A DNA stretch of 64,000 nucleotides, taken from NCBI GenBank assembly GCA_029207755.1, contig JARCOQ010000005.1, positions 61,515,414 to 61,579,413 of the forward strand, written 5' to 3'. Numbering within the stretch: the first letter of the stretch is position 1; each line of letters opens with the position of its first letter. Under the pieces are notes generated by a model. That model was given only the letters and a program-made list of their open reading frames with translations, did not search any database and had not been told where the DNA came from. The position numbers and the translations under genes were made by a program. Origin of the DNA: Chamaea fasciata. Taxonomy: Eukaryota > Chordata > Aves > Passeriformes > Sylviidae. Shown in pieces: positions 12,501 through 27,500 of this stretch.

Positions 12501-15500
12501 GTGGAAGAGGAAACAAAAATGTGAGATGGTGTGTTTGCAAAATTTTGTTGGTAAAGCTTCTCTTTCAAAGCCTGAAAAACACAATATGGCTAAATGCTGA
12601 GAATGAAACATGCTATTAGGATTGAACTTACATACTAAAGAATGACCTTAAAAAAAAAAAAAGCTAAAAGTAATGCCATTAAAGACCGATTTACTGTGCT
12701 CTTTTAGTAAGTGGTCCATACCAAGCAGTATTTCTTTGATGGGACAAAATGCTCTACCCCCATCTTGATATTTTCTTAGTTTTTATAACTAAGTTTTCTT
12801 TTTCTAGAGCAGACATATTTAAGCAGTTATTTGAAGATTTGATTTTGGGAATGGTCCCAAATGCAAATTCAGAGTTGCCATAACATCACTCATCAAAGCC
12901 ACCAGAAATCTCTCAAGTGGAAATTCTGAGCTAGCCCAACAGTATACTAGGAAAGCATGATAGGACCGTAATCAGAGAGTCAGGATTTGGTTTCGAGTAC
13001 AAGTTTTGCGAAGGCTCATAAAGATGAGTGAAAGTGTGTTGTAGTGGTTTGAAAGCAAAACCAGTGAGACACTCCAAGTCAGAAATACAATTTAATAGGA
13101 AGAGAAAATGAAGAAGTAAAATAAAATAAAATAAATGCAATAATACAAAAGACCGCTGACAGAGTCAGAATACAATCTGACACCCTGTTAGTCAGGGTGT
13201 TGGAAACAGTCCAAAAGTAAGCCCTCCTGGAGTGGAAGATGTGGTCCTGTTGGAAGCAGAGATGGTCCTGTAGAGCAAAGGGTCCAGAGATGGGTATAGT
13301 CTTCCTTCGGGAGTCCTGTGGGAACACTGGATGTCTGGTGACACTTGTGGCTCCTTTTTTTCTAGGTGGAAATGGTTTGGCTCCTCCTCCCTGGGTAGAG
13401 CATCTCACAGTGGGATGATGTAATGTGTCATGTCATTGGTGAGCTTTAATGGCCCATTAACAGAAGATATCCCCACGGAGGGAATGGGAGGGTGAGCAGA
13501 GATAAGAAACAATGCCCCACTCGGTTTTAACAGCTGGCTTGGGAGGTAGTGGAAGATTGAACAAAGATAAGAAACAACGCCCCACCCAGTCTTTAACAGC
13601 TGGCTTGTTATCAGAGAAGGCGGTTACCCCCTCCCTTCTGGAGTTACAACAAAGAAAAAAACACCTCCCCAGCTGGGTTTCAACAGATGGAATAGGATAA
13701 ACTTTTTTTTTTTTTTTGGTTACAAAACCCAAGACGTGTACAAGTTGTTTTGTGGAAACATTCACGTGAGTACCCCATATTGGCCACCAAATCATTCTGG
13801 CATCAGCTACAACTTTTGTTACTTGTCCTTCCATTTAATGTAAGGGATGAGTGCTGCTTTATTTCCAAACTGGAGCTCCTCTCACTGCTCCAGGAGCCTC
13901 TCTTCAGGAGAGGGCAAGATGCTCTTGATCTGCTGACTAGGGGTGTGTTGCACCTCCAAAAGCTGTCTCTTTACTCTCACTGAGACTTAATATTTCTTGC
14001 ACAATTTCCCTCTAACCTGCCTGCCTGTCCGAGCAGCTTTCAGGTCACATACACCTTTCATGCACTTGTGCAATAGTTCTGCTCCGTATCTAGCAAATAA
14101 GGGGTTTCTGTCGTACACACAGAGACTACCTGCATACTTAAGATAAACACACTTCTTGGTAGACCCAACACAGCTGTAACTGAGCTCCGGTTTTGTTTTC
14201 AGGAACATCTGACTGCATTCCAGTTAAGTGTTATGTAAAGAAATTACTTCAGGCATTAACACTTCAGTCCCTTTATCACCAACTGTGCTGACCGGTTGCT
14301 GGCAGTATTATTTTCGTTCCGCTTCCCTACTACTGCCAAAGGAAATTCAGCCATAGAAGTGGTTAAGATTTTCTGACTTCACACTGTTCTGCCTTCAGTC
14401 TTTTTATAGCACGGCTGCCTTGTAGCATTACAAAGTTCAGAGCTACAATGGTGCTGTACTCTTGCTCATCAGTTGTGAGCTTTCTGTTTTGCAGCTGGTT
14501 TATTGATGTGAGCATGCAGCTGTTCTCTGTTGCACTGAGCTTAAAAACAGTTCCACCACAGGTGAGCCGTGAGAAGGCAGCTGAACATAAAAGCCAATTT
14601 CTTTCTGTACTGTAGTCTGAAACTCTTCGATTTGGTACACAAGGTGTGAATTAAACCAGTGGAAGCTACATGGTGTGAAGGGAATTTTGCTTCTTTCTTT
14701 AAAGAAGGGCTGAATATAACAGATCGATGAGAATAAAAAGTATTTCACTTTAACATAAAAACGATTTTGTTGTCTGCATATTATTCTTCAACATATCAAA
14801 ATTTCAAGCCCTGTTTATTTTGCTAAGTTGATTTTATTTCTGATAGAAATAGAAAAAATAATTGGAAAAGAATCTGTGTAAACTACTCCAGTGAGTTTTT
14901 GCCCTTTGGGATAGTAAAATTACTGAAAGAAGAAGCTATGCAGAAAAATTTTGGAGTTAATTTTGCTGCTGCTGTCTATATGATTTTGAAGCTACATAGA
15001 AACCTCTTCTATGCATTTTGCTACTATGTGAAATATACCAGGACTTAAGCACTGCACAGTGAAATTCTACTACATTTCCCAGGTTTGCTTTTTTTTTCTT
15101 CACTGATTTAAGACAAAACTTGATACAAGGCTGACCCCAAGTTTAAATTATACAAGACCTTTCAATCCTGCTTGCTCTGACTTTTTTCATCTTCCTGCCT
15201 TTCCCTGAGCAATTTGTGCTGCTTGCTCCCTCGAGCATTTCCTTTTGGGTTCCCCCACCCCAAGTGTAGCACACAGTTTATGTGTGAGTTTTATGGCTCT
15301 TACATGCAGTGCTTGCCTGGCAGCTGCCAAGGACTAAACTGGGCACTAAAACCAAGAGCTGGAGGTGTTACCACTCAAGCTAAAAAAAAAAAAAAAAAGC
15401 CAAACATCTACAGCTGGTGTTGTAACCCCTTGCCATTAGTTAACTGTAACAGGTTAGGAACAATCTGGAGCATGGTTTCTTGTATAGAGTGCATATTTTG

Positions 15501-18500
15501 ACCTGAGCTCTGATGGGAAAATTTGGAGCCAATACTATTGCTTTCTCAGGTATTGAAGCTAGGAAATTTCATTCATACCATGTCAGTGTAATGTTTTAAG
15601 ATATGTCACTCGGATTATTCAATGTTAAGTTCAAGATAGCTTTTATTTTTAATGGAAAATAGGGAATGTCCTCGGTGGGTATGACCAGGAGTCATGTACT
15701 AGAAATTTGCCACAACACCCCAGGCCTCCTCTCAGCCCATGTCTGCTGATAGAAAAGTTTGGGCTTCCGGCTCTTTGCCACTATTTTCTGCTGGGGATTA
15801 TGACACGCACTGGTCTATGGGTGAATGACTGTGAGTGGGAAAAGGGAAAAGTCACTGGTTAGTTTAAACTACCATCACTTACAAGCTACTCTTTAATTAA
15901 TTTGATTGATGACCTTTGTAAAACTGGCTCAAGTGAATTTGTGTCTATTTGAATGAACACATGTCATGGAGAGCTCTGGAATTGTAACTGGCTGAAGAGT
16001 CAAAGAAGCATCCAGAGATGGAAACTTTTTGTGCCATCATAGTGGGATCCAGAAGACAGAGTTTCATGATGATCTGATAGACTTTTGATAGGCTATAAGG
16101 AGAGAAGTGGAGGATCATTGAAAAGTCTGTGTAGGATTTGGCTGAAGCAAAAGTATACCAGCAATGCAATCTTGTGATGCCTTTTGTAATCACTGCTAAT
16201 TTAGCTGATGGGTTGGGTGTCTGCAGCTGAGAAACTGAAATAAAAGTTAGGAAATTACAGAAGGGCTAAGAAAAAATCTCTGCTGCTTTGTTGCAAGAGT
16301 TTTTCTTGATAACCAGCACTTCCACCAGCACCTATTATGATGCTGACAGCTTTGAAGAGGGGTAGCACAAACTTGTGCCACAAGGCTACTGATCTATTTC
16401 TATGTCACAGCCACACTGTAATTCCCAATGTGGCCTCACAGACAGAGTTAGTGTCCTATCCCTTGCTGAACAAAGCCCAGTGCTGCTGTTAGGGTGTGAA
16501 GCAAATAACTGGAACTGTACATTTCCTGTTCTTCATTGCTTTCCAGCACAAGCCTTTTCCTCCCCCTCTTTCCCTTGAAGGGTTTTCAATTTTTGAAACG
16601 TTTCTGATCAACTCATTTGCAATAAAGACTTATGCTTTTCAGGGACCAAACCAGCCCTCAACAGCCTGAGAATCAGGGAGCTGAAATAACAACAGTAGGG
16701 CCAGTCCAGAGGGTCTGTACCTCTGCTTATTGCTGAACTAAAGGAGCAGCTGCAGAGCAGAGCTCTGCCAACAAGTAGCTTTAGGATTTTTTTTTTTAAT
16801 TAAGAAGTGGAAGCAGATCATTTTCCTGCCCTACAACAGTCACCTTACTTTTACCACAAGGAATGAAAACTTGAAGTTCAATATATTAAGACAGTATTCT
16901 GCTGCTGAATCAATGCTCGTTAATAATGTATAAACTATTGCTCCATTTTGCTGTAGAAATCATTCGCATTATCAGTTTCCTTTGCCTCTCTGTATTTTTC
17001 TTTAGATTTAAAACAATCTGCTTTATAAAATATACATCTCTATGTATCAGGTACCATTATTATGGAATTGCAGTGAAAGAAAACTCCCAGTATTATGATG
17101 TGATGTATTCTAAAAAAGGAGCAGCCTGGGTCAACGAAACAGGAAAAAAAGAAGTAACCAAACAGACAGTGGCGTATTCACCACGATCCAAACTGGGAAC
17201 ATTGCTGCCAGAGTTTCCAAATGTCAAAGATCTAAATCTGCCAGCCAGTCTGCCAGAGGAGAAGGTAACACTTTGGAAATCTTTTCTCAGCTTGTCTCAG
17301 CTTTTTTTTTTTTCCTCTGCTCTGGATGAAAGCTTTGTCTAATATATAAAGACTTTAAACTAGAGTAAGTTTAATAATGCTTTGACTTGATTTATGGGGA
17401 GCTGAATTACTTGATCTAGTAGGAAGAAATATCTTCCCTTAAAAAGGGGAGCTGACACTATCAGCTGTACAATATTTCTAATGCCCGTGCACATTTTTGT
17501 AGAAGTTACATTACATACAGCAGGGCAGCTTTTCGAATTATGTGATGTTTGAGGGCAACTTTTAAAATATATTACAGCCTTGTAATCTGTGAACACACTT
17601 GATGGCAAACTGACAAACAGTTCTAATTCTTTCTTGAGCAGAAAGGGACTTGGTGCATTTCTTGTTCCTCTAGAGCAGAAATTCAGAGAATCCTATCAGC
17701 ACATATGACAAAAATGCTCTGGCTCCTCTTGGCTGAGCTTGCTAGGTTTCTGGTTCTATTCACATGTGCAGTATCAATGTGAAGGGGACAAAAGAATAGG
17801 GTTTTTTAGTTCTTTATGTCCTAATTAGGGCCACATTCTCGTCTTTGATCTCACTGAGGCTTTTTGCTCCTCTTACATTTGAAGAATCCTATTGACAGAA
17901 AAATCCATGAATTCAAAGGGAGAATTTACTTTTGGGAAGAAAACTCATTTTACAGCTAATCTGCATACACTTTAACTGATTTCATTATTTTTGCAGTTCT
18001 GCATATATAAGATAAGGAAAAAACTTTTTTCTGTGTTCTGTATTCTGATATTTTAGAAGTGGATTTCTTAAAGTAGAATGATCTTTTGTGTGTCTCCCTC
18101 ATTCTTTTTCAGGTTTCTACCTTTATTATGATGTACAGGACTCACTGTCAGAGGATACTAGACACTGTAATAAGAGCAAACTTTGATGAGGTATGGTTAG
18201 AAACTGCAGTTGCAGTTTAATGATATGTAAGGTATCAATGGATTTGAGACCTTATTTCGTACGTTATATTACAGACTTAGGGGTTTGTGGTGCTCAGTGC
18301 TTTTCAGGAGCAAGGAACAATAGCTGCACTTGGGTATCTAATATGTGACCGACAGCACTAAATCTCACTTATAACACTGGGTGAGTTGGAGGAACAAAAA
18401 CAATGAGAATTTTTTGCCCTCTATTCTCCAGCAGGATTAAGGTAGCAATATCCTCTTACAAGAAGTTGGACAATCCAGTTCTTACAACTCGAAAAGTGTG

Positions 18501-21500
18501 TTCACCACAAGTTTTCAAAGTTTTATGTTGGGACTGAGCTGTCTGAAGGAATTCCTCTGAGTGCTCAGCAGAGCCAGGGCAGGTGTCACAGCAACAACAG
18601 TGAGCTCTGCTGGTCTGTTAACAACAATGCAGAGTGGCGGGGGGATTACAGCCTCCCAGATATCCCAGAGAGCCATAGCTAAAGTCTCCAGTTGCTCAGT
18701 TGTACTGCAGTGCAGCTAGGAACACACACACTCTGCTCAGCAGTTAATACCATCTCTTAGAGATGGGTAAGGCTTGTACCTGGTCATATCTGACTGAACC
18801 TCAGGGATTTCTGGCAGTGCATGCAAACAACTCTACAATTAGAGCTGAAAAATAAAATGTTACTGGAATGTGAGCAGGTTTATATTACATGGGAGGATGG
18901 CTTCTTATCTAGGATAACAAATTTGGCTATAGAGATACTGTATGATATTCAGATCCTGAGGGGAAAAAAAATCAAAGGAAATGGGTCTTTTGACTCTGTC
19001 TTCTGAACAATGGGAAAAATTCCTTACTTTTCTTCTTCTTACTGTTTAATTCTCACACTCTTCTGGTTTAAAGCTGGTTTTGCACCATTGTATTGAGTCT
19101 AGAAGTTTCCATGTGAGAAAAATACCTGACACATCCAGGAAATTTAGCTGGGTGAGTCTCAGAATAGTTTCTTAAGAGCAAGACGCTGTATTTTATCAGG
19201 CTTATCAGGATCTATGGTAGGGAAGGGGCTGAGCAGCAACAATATATAAATGGCAAATACTCTTTGGTACATGTGGTGTGGTTGCATACTTCACTACAGA
19301 TTGCATGCAGAAAGTTATCATTTGTGAGTGCTGGTGCTCTGACCCCTGTGGAACTGATCATGTCATTCTCTGAATTACACCATTATTTCCTACATTTAGA
19401 TGTTCAGAGGTATATTTTGCTGCATCTGAAATCTCTCCCCTATTTTCTATTTTTTTTTGCCTTTTGGCAATTTTTCTCCATTTTCCTTCATAGTGAAGAA
19501 AAGATAAAATCCAAAAGTGTAGTGTTTCTTTCCAAAGCAAAGACAGAAAATGGTATATTGACCCTTGTAAGCCATTTGCTATCCCCTCCCTCCCTCCCTC
19601 CCTCCCTCCCTCCCTCCCTCCCTCCCTCCCTCCCTCCCCCAAGGCCTAGATTGTATTCCTTTGTACACAGGGACAGAGTGCAAAGAGAGAGAAAAAGGCT
19701 TGACATGTGGAAGCCAAAGAGTTAAACTCATCAGCCACTGATGGAAGGTAAAAATATAGTGATTTCCATGAGCGTCTCTTCTGTAGTGCCACAAAGACTC
19801 CCTGTCACCAGCCCCGAGTGTCTCCTCACCCTTTGGTTGATTATCCCACTGTGTGCTGCGTTACAGTACAAGCCTGTCTAGTTAAGGAACATGCCTTGCC
19901 TGTGTTGCAACCCATTAGCCCAGCTCTGGGACTAAAACAAATGCTGTGTAAGCAGGATCATTTAAAGAGAATGGTATTTGTGGCCTTTGATTATTTTAAT
20001 TTTAACATTCCTGCTTCTTCTCGTGATTGCAGGTTCAAAGTTTTCTTCTGCACTTTTGGCAAGGGATGCCTCCTCATATGCTGCCCGTACTGGGCTCTTC
20101 AACTGTAGTGAATATAGTGGGAGTTTGTGACTCAATTCTGTACAAGGCAATTTCTGGAGTTTTGATGCCAACGGTACTACAAGCCTTACCTGACAGGTAA
20201 CTGATCCCCTCTGGCTCTGCTCTCTTTGTTATATTTCTTTTCTTCAAGAATGACACCAGTTCTCAGAGAGATGCTGGCTGCCACCCATTTTCTGACTTTA
20301 AATCACAGTGCCATTTGAAAGGAGTTGATGAGCTTACATGCTCCCGAAAGGATGTCCAGATTTTAACAAGACTTGTATTATGAAAAAATTGTAGAGTTGA
20401 GGGGTTGTATGTGATGAGGGATACCACCTTCTTCTTGGTTTCTTAAAGTTCAGCTAAACCCAAACTAAATTCACTTTTCCAATCCATGCGGTAAATTTCA
20501 GCTGGTCCCTTCCTAGCTGGTGTTCATGTGAGTCCAAGAATTCTTGTTCATACAGGTAAAGCAGGACAGAGATTAACAATCCACAGCAAAAAGTGTAATC
20601 ACTGAGTGCAGTCAACATGTTTTCCCCTCTGGTTTCACATGCATGCACTTAAGGAAGCCATCTTTTTCTAAAGAGTCTTGTACACCTTTAATATTATTTG
20701 ACTGATGTGTTCTTGACATTGAGTAATTTGTTAAGAATATTGCTCTAGGAGTTTTTTACTGGTACTAGGTATTTAGCCCTTAAGATTTTAAAGTGTCTCT
20801 AATCAAGGCAAATGTCATCACAATGTTGTTGTGCTTTCTTACTTGCTTTTCATGACTGCTAAAGTGAAAGTATTTTACACAAGAAATCAGTATGGGCCGT
20901 TCTTGATAAGACATGTACATTTTTACAGGCTTTGCCCCTCATCCCCCCCCCCCCCCCCCCCAATCTATTTCATTGGAAGGATTAAACAGAACAGCAGTCC
21001 TTTTCTCAAGCTGCTTAGTTCTTTCATAGCAAATAAGGAGAGACTTGAGTGTGAATATAGACTTTTGTAATGCATATAAAGGGCCAGATTGTGGCTATTA
21101 AGCCATAGCCTGCACTGGAGGGGGTGAAGAAGGGTCTCATTGCAATGGAAGCTCCTGAAGGAAATGTTGCTGACTCAGCCAGAATCCTCTGAGATACTTC
21201 CTGGGAACAAATTCTGGCTATCCAGAAAAGGCACTTTTTAGTGAGCTCAGCAGTTGTCATCCATCCCCCTGTTCTCTTTGGGTGTTTTTGTGGAGCAGAG
21301 CAGGACGATGGCCATATTTATTTTAGCACCTCTGTTGTCCATGCAGTGTGCTAGGAGTACAAACAGAAAAGATTCTTGGGTGAAAGGGGGAAGTTCCTTG
21401 TATCTTTTCTCTCTCATTTGTGCACCTCTAGCATTGCTACAGGCAGTGCAGCATTGTCTGTCAGAACCAACTCTTAGGATCCTCTGCACAACCCTTCGCA

Positions 21501-24500
21501 ACTGTTCCTGGGAACTGTCATCTTTTACTGAGGATTCCAACGAGAAGGGCAGAATGAGCTGCCTACTGAGTTTCACAGGAAATGATGGAACCATCAGGAA
21601 AGGATAGCAAGCAAGAAAAAAAGAATGGAGAAATTTCACTTGTCTGGGAAAGTTCCAGTCCTGTGCAGAGCTAAGCAGGCAGGTCCTGCTCCACCTCCAG
21701 TTCCCCCACCTGTGTGGGCTTGGCCTGAAAATTCCTCCCCACCACCATCATCACTCACTATCTGGCTCTGTCCTGCAGCAGAGTCGGTTGTTGCTCCACT
21801 TGAGTATCCCCTTGTACATCTGTATAAATGTGAACACAGCTGAGCTGAAATCTGAAGCTTGATTTATTATCTTCTTTAAATGGTTGTGAATTCATATTTA
21901 TAGAGAGTGGGAATGATTTTATGTAAAGTAAAAATACTGTTTGTAAGTATCAAAACAATGCCATACTGAGATGTAAGGTTTTGAACATGGTGATTTTGCT
22001 CTTCTTGCAAAAGTTGTCAGAAATTTCAGAGGTTTCTCTTCATGCTTACAAACAGAAAGATGTTAGCAACTCTGCATAATAATGAGTTGTAAATAAATGA
22101 CTCATGGTCTTCACACGTTCACAGCTTTTATAGTACAATTCACAGAGTAAACATGATGCAATGTTGTGATTCCTTTTTTTTCAGTTTGACACAGGTGATC
22201 CGAAAGTTTGCAAAGCAACTGGATGAGTGGCTGAAAGTAGCTCTTCATGATTTACCAGAAAACCTACGAAATATCAAATTCGAGTGTATGTATTGCCCAA
22301 TCTCTCTCCTGTTAAACTGGGATGGACAATGTTTATTGATTACAAATTAATTGGAAGTGAGACTAGTGCTCTTTTACGAATTAAAACCTGTCATCATTGT
22401 AAATCTTGCATTCACATAGAATCTCCACTTGTTCATGAGAACCAATCTCATTTAGTGAAATGAGTCACCGCTCAAAATGAGAATTTCTTTTCCTTTCTTG
22501 TGGATTCTGATAAGAAATTAATTTTGTTGATAGTAAGCAAACATTAAGGATGATATTAGGCAAAGAAAATTATTAAACAAACCTTTAGGCTAGCAGAATT
22601 TGAATACAGCTTGAGGCCCTTTCTCAAAAAAGTGCCAGAGTTAGAAATGAAGGAGATCAAATTACCCTGTCACCACAGGAAAGGGCACTAGTCCTTTTCA
22701 GACGTGCTTTGTAGATGCCTGCAGTGCACATCACCTATTGATAAAGCCTGCTTTATTTCACAGCTCTCAATTCTTTGCCTTTCATGAGCACTAAATTCCA
22801 CACCACAAAGTTAAAGGGAAAAAAAAAACTAATTTAGGAGAAGGATTAACTATTTTGATCAGCGTGGAAAATTAGGTGTATATGTTACTGAGAACAGTCA
22901 GGATGGAAGTTGGAACAACTAATTTCAGGGTGGTTTGAATTGTTTACTTATTTATTTTAAAAATTAAAGTCTGAACTGAAAATATGCTTTACCACACCTT
23001 TTTTTTCAGTTCAAAAATATCGAGAATCTTCAACAGCAAAATCTTTGCCAATCTTACAGGCAGACAGAAAGAGGTGCACAGTGCGCTCTCTAGTCATTCT
23101 CAGTCTATACTTTTTAACTACCTTTATGTACAGTATGGAGGGAAAGCTCATTCTGTGACCACATCTAACATCTCTTTGGATAGATCTGAAAATCTGGTCC
23201 TTTTGATATAAGGAAAATATAGTGCGCACCCTGCCTTTTACATGAGCCTTTGTTGCTTCTGCAGCTGTTTCCTCCTCATAAGAATTTGTGATAGGGTACA
23301 CACCCAGTGGAGGTACTGACAGGAGGAACTGCAAGCTTTGGTCATTTTTGCAGTTCCCAAGTCACTGACTTCAGACAAAAAAAAGAAAAAAAAAAAAGAA
23401 AAAAAAAAAGGAGAAAAAAAAGGGAAAAAAAAAGAAAAAAAGCACAATACAACATTTTAAAAGCTCATTTTCCAAGAAAAGGAAATATCTTAATACAAGG
23501 GCCATACCACTTGCAAAGAGCTAAACTGGGAACAGACGACTGACGAGAACCTCTTGGACCATTTCAGCCCATAATGCATTAGTATGTCGTGCAATTGCTT
23601 TCAGAAACTCTGATCAAATTCTACCTGAAACTGGGTCAGAGTTTAGCCCTTACTAGTCCAGTCACAAGACTCCACCAAAACTTGATTGCACAAAGATTTA
23701 GCAACCTTTTCTCATTTCCACACATAATGTAGCTATTGTTATTTTATGCGCACTTATTCTTGCACCAACATTTTTCTTTCTATTAAATAGCTCTTTCCGT
23801 TCTCCAGTTCCTTTGTGTAGCAAGAGAAAATTTGCTATGCTGAACAAGCAAAGCTTTTCTATTGTCCTCTGTTTCTCTTGTCATCTCATTATTCACAGCA
23901 TCTATAAATAATTGCTTGTAATATGCCTCTGTAAAATTGATTGAGCATCCAGATTTAGGGGTTTAGGTCAAGGTTTAAATTAAGTTAGAACTGGGCTATT
24001 TGAGTACATTTTATGTAGTGACAATTTTGTATAGGAAACTGGATATAGTTTTTTGTTGTTGTTCTTGTTTAATTTAATACTTTCTGAAGTAATTATCCTT
24101 ATTTAGCACCATATGTACATCTGTATCTCTTCTTTCCTGCAGTGTCCAGAAGATTCTCACAAATACTGCGGCGACAGACGTCCCTAAATCATCTCTGCCA
24201 AGTAAGTATTTTGGTTACCCAAGTTTAATGAATGACATTTTTACTGACTTTTCAAATAATTTTATGAATTGACAGGTTGGACTTTATTCAGAGGAGGAGA
24301 TCACATTAGCAATTTGTCTCCAATATTTGTTGTGGCCACCTCTACAAAATCAAAAAGTAATCACTGAAAAAAGCTTTTCTAGACAACTGATGACCCCTGA
24401 TCATTAAATTTAGCAGGGTACTTTCATGAAACAAAATTATTATTTGATTTGAAGAGATGGTTCATTTCCAGGAAATAAATGAGAGACATTCCATTACTTT

Positions 24501-27500
24501 GATAGCAGTTTGTATTAGGCCAATTGCAAAGCAAGAAAAATTTCTACATGCCCAACAATACATTCCAAGTCTAATTGTATATTATAAATCAAATGCAAAT
24601 TAGTTTAGATAGAAGTGTTCCTGTAACCATAGCAAGTGAATATAGAAGCTGCTCCAAAGAGTTTGGTTTTCACCAGTTTACATCAGGATTACCTGTAAAA
24701 AGTCATGAAGCCAAATTCTGTATAGTATAAAAAGGGAGGAAATGCATTGAATTCATTCACGTTTCATCTTTATGTTGGAGGGGATAGGTTTTTTTCCCTG
24801 TCACCTGAAAGCTCCACTTTTGGAAGGTGTATCCAAAATCCCAGGTTAACCCAGTGAGGGGTGAATCCCACAGAAAGAAGCTCTAGGGAAATAAGAAAAC
24901 ACTCCTGTGAGGAATTTTTGGTAGGTTTCTTCATTTCATTCCACCATTATTTTAGTGGTATAGACAGAGATACCTGTGCTACCTTTCCCCAAATACCATA
25001 GATCATCACTGTACTCTGGAGGTCCATGGCAATTCAGACAACATCAAGATAAAGAAACCACAACCTTTTGCATCAAACCTGGGATCAAATCTCTTAGGTG
25101 AAGGACTCTTTAAGTGCATCACTCCCTTGGGGAAGCTGATAACCTTGGTGTGTGTTATCATCTCTGCTTAACTTACAGAGATCTGTGTACATGACCATGG
25201 CCTTGTGTTGCTTCCTTTACTCTCAGTCCATCCCCCCCATTACCAACAGCAGATTCCCATCTCAACCAGCCAAGACACGGATCTGATGAGGAGGCCAAGG
25301 AGTTTTAACCTTTTCATGTGGCTGAGGGAAGAATAAGAGTCTTCATAGACTGGGAGAGGGGAGGGTGCAAACCTGAGTGGGGTTTGTTTTTTTGGTGTTG
25401 GTTTTTCTTGTTGCTTTTCTGTTCTGAACTGAAGCTTGAAATGAAAACCAGCAGAGCTGTTAGAGATTGAGGGTCTATCAATGGCAGCATCAGATTAGTG
25501 TTGCTCCTTAGGGTTTGTGGTGGATGCAGTCAAAATACTTGCAGTTGATTAAAGTAGGCAAACTGACTGAAGAGTTCCCTTGTTAGAGGACCCTGTAATA
25601 TCCATAAGACATCAAGCTGGTGGGTGGGGGTCCATGAGGAGAATCAGCTTAGTTGAGCCCAGCTAAGGAAGCGTAAAAGGGGATAAAGCCTATTTTTTAA
25701 CCTAATAAAGCATGAACTAATGAATAGATTGGATTGGATTACAGGCATCAAGAACAGTGATCCACAGTGCAGACATCACATTTCAAATGCTGGAGGACTG
25801 GAGGAATGTGGATCTGAATAGCATTACCAAACAAACCCTCTATACTATGGAGGACTCACGGGAGGAACACAGAAAGCTCATCATACAATGTAAGAGCAGA
25901 ATCTTCAAACAAAGCCAGGTGAACTTGGCTTCCTGCTGCAAACAAAGCTCAGAGAATGTAGTGCTGGTTTAGCAGCCATTGGTTTGCTTGGAGGTTTAAG
26001 ATAAATACAGAGACATTTACCAAAATGTCAGGCACAGCCCTGTCAAGGTCTTATGTTTGGGGCATAGATCTGGGCACCGTTCCTTGACGCGTTCCTTTCT
26101 AGTACCCAGAACAGCCAGTGGCACAAAACTTGCACCCAAATTCAGGAGGATTTTTTCCATGAACCTGAGCAAACTAAATCTGAGTTAACCATTGAATGTG
26201 TGAAAGTCCAATCTTTCCTGCTGTAGAATTGCAGAATTGTCTTTTGAATGTCTTTGACACTTAAGCTGCTGTGTATTTGAGTCCCTTTTAAACTCGATTA
26301 TAAAAAAGCTCCTTTTTACACAGTGCTTTCATGACCAAGAGCATTCGGTGGGATAAACTTTTGCCCTGAACTTTTATGATTAAGTAGAAGTCCCTTATCT
26401 GACAAGCTCATTGGCTAATTTAGCTTCTGTCTAGTATAGTGAAAGGTATGGACTTGAAAGGCACTTTGGAGATATTCGCAAATACTATTAAAGATCTTTT
26501 GCAAATACAAAATATTCCTTCCACCATCCAGCAAGTATTGCATAGTTATAAGCTCAAGTGTAACCTGAAGCACACTGAGTTTTGTTGTTTTGGGGCAACA
26601 GATCTTTGTCTTTAACATCTGTCACATAACCGCACTTCCTGTGAACACACATGTTGTACTGCTATCTCTCTCCTGAGGAGGACCAGTCATCTTTCACCCA
26701 GAATCTGCCTGAACAGGGCACAACCCAGGCAACCACCTATGGGAGCCCAGCAAGGGTAGGTTTGATAGTGAGGTAACTCTTTCAGGGAGTGGCTGGGAAG
26801 ACAAGGGGTGGCACCTTCACATGTACCCTGGACTCTACGAGGTTGACTTTGGCAGTCATCCCACTGTGTTAACACTTGAATTCTTCTGCTCAGTTCAGGG
26901 ATGGGCCTTGCATTCTCTGCTACCTCTGTTTTCCAGGGAGAGGTTCTTGGTATTCTTTCTTCTCTTTCTTAACCCTTGATTCATTCCATGGCCCTCTTCC
27001 CTTTTGAGGAGATAGGAACTCGGCATGGCAGCAAAGGAGGTAGCATACAGTGAGACTGAAGTCCAGAAGCTGAGTGAATCCTTCTGTCATCTGTTACGTT
27101 TTCAAGATCTATCCACCATCCTACCACTGGTAAAAAAGAGAGTTTTCAAAGATATACTCCCTAGTTGCAGCAACATTTTTGGCAGCAATTCAGAACATCC
27201 TTAATGTTTAAGGAATATTCTTGTGTATGTGCTATTAATGTAATAAAATCAAACAGATTTTTCCTGAATGCTGTTGGATTTGTGCAAGTTTTTCCATATT
27301 TTAGGCCTATATAGTCCAATAAGCAGTTAGTCAGAAAGGGTAAGCTAATAGCTCATGAGATGGGATGCCAATGAAGTGTTCAGATACATATAGAGAATAT
27401 TCTAGAACCTAGATTCCTCCCCCCACCTTTGATGTTTATTCTACTTGACCTAAGATTTTTTCACTATGCCTTGTATGACTTATATGGCATCGATTAAAGG

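Larger units (their letters stand above)
11672..17050 (+). other. RFX4: RFX4 intron 2 (5.4 kb)
   Basis: It holds one LTR-type retroelement fragment (about 13,037-13,813) and short A-runs (12,649-12,662 and 15,382-15,398). The rest is AT-rich sequence in which I see no gene. Confidence 0.8.

Noticed and set aside
12870..12885. GTTGCCATAAC, resembling half of an RFX X-box that could allow autoregulation
   Set aside because: The second half-site is degenerate and single matches of this quality are expected by chance in 64 kb.
13457..13834. 125-codon minus-strand frame that might be a retroviral protein remnant
   Set aside because: It runs through the repeated LTR units and a poly-T tract. No gag, pol or env motif is visible, so it is described as part of the LTR fragment only.
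19264..19794. Ser/Pro- and Gly/Arg/Glu-repeat open frames on both strands
   Set aside because: They are translations of the CCCT/GGGA microsatellite.
21247..21843. Overlapping open frames of 72-130 codons in intron 5
   Set aside because: They lie on opposite strands of the same DNA, have no homology and no codon or splice support.
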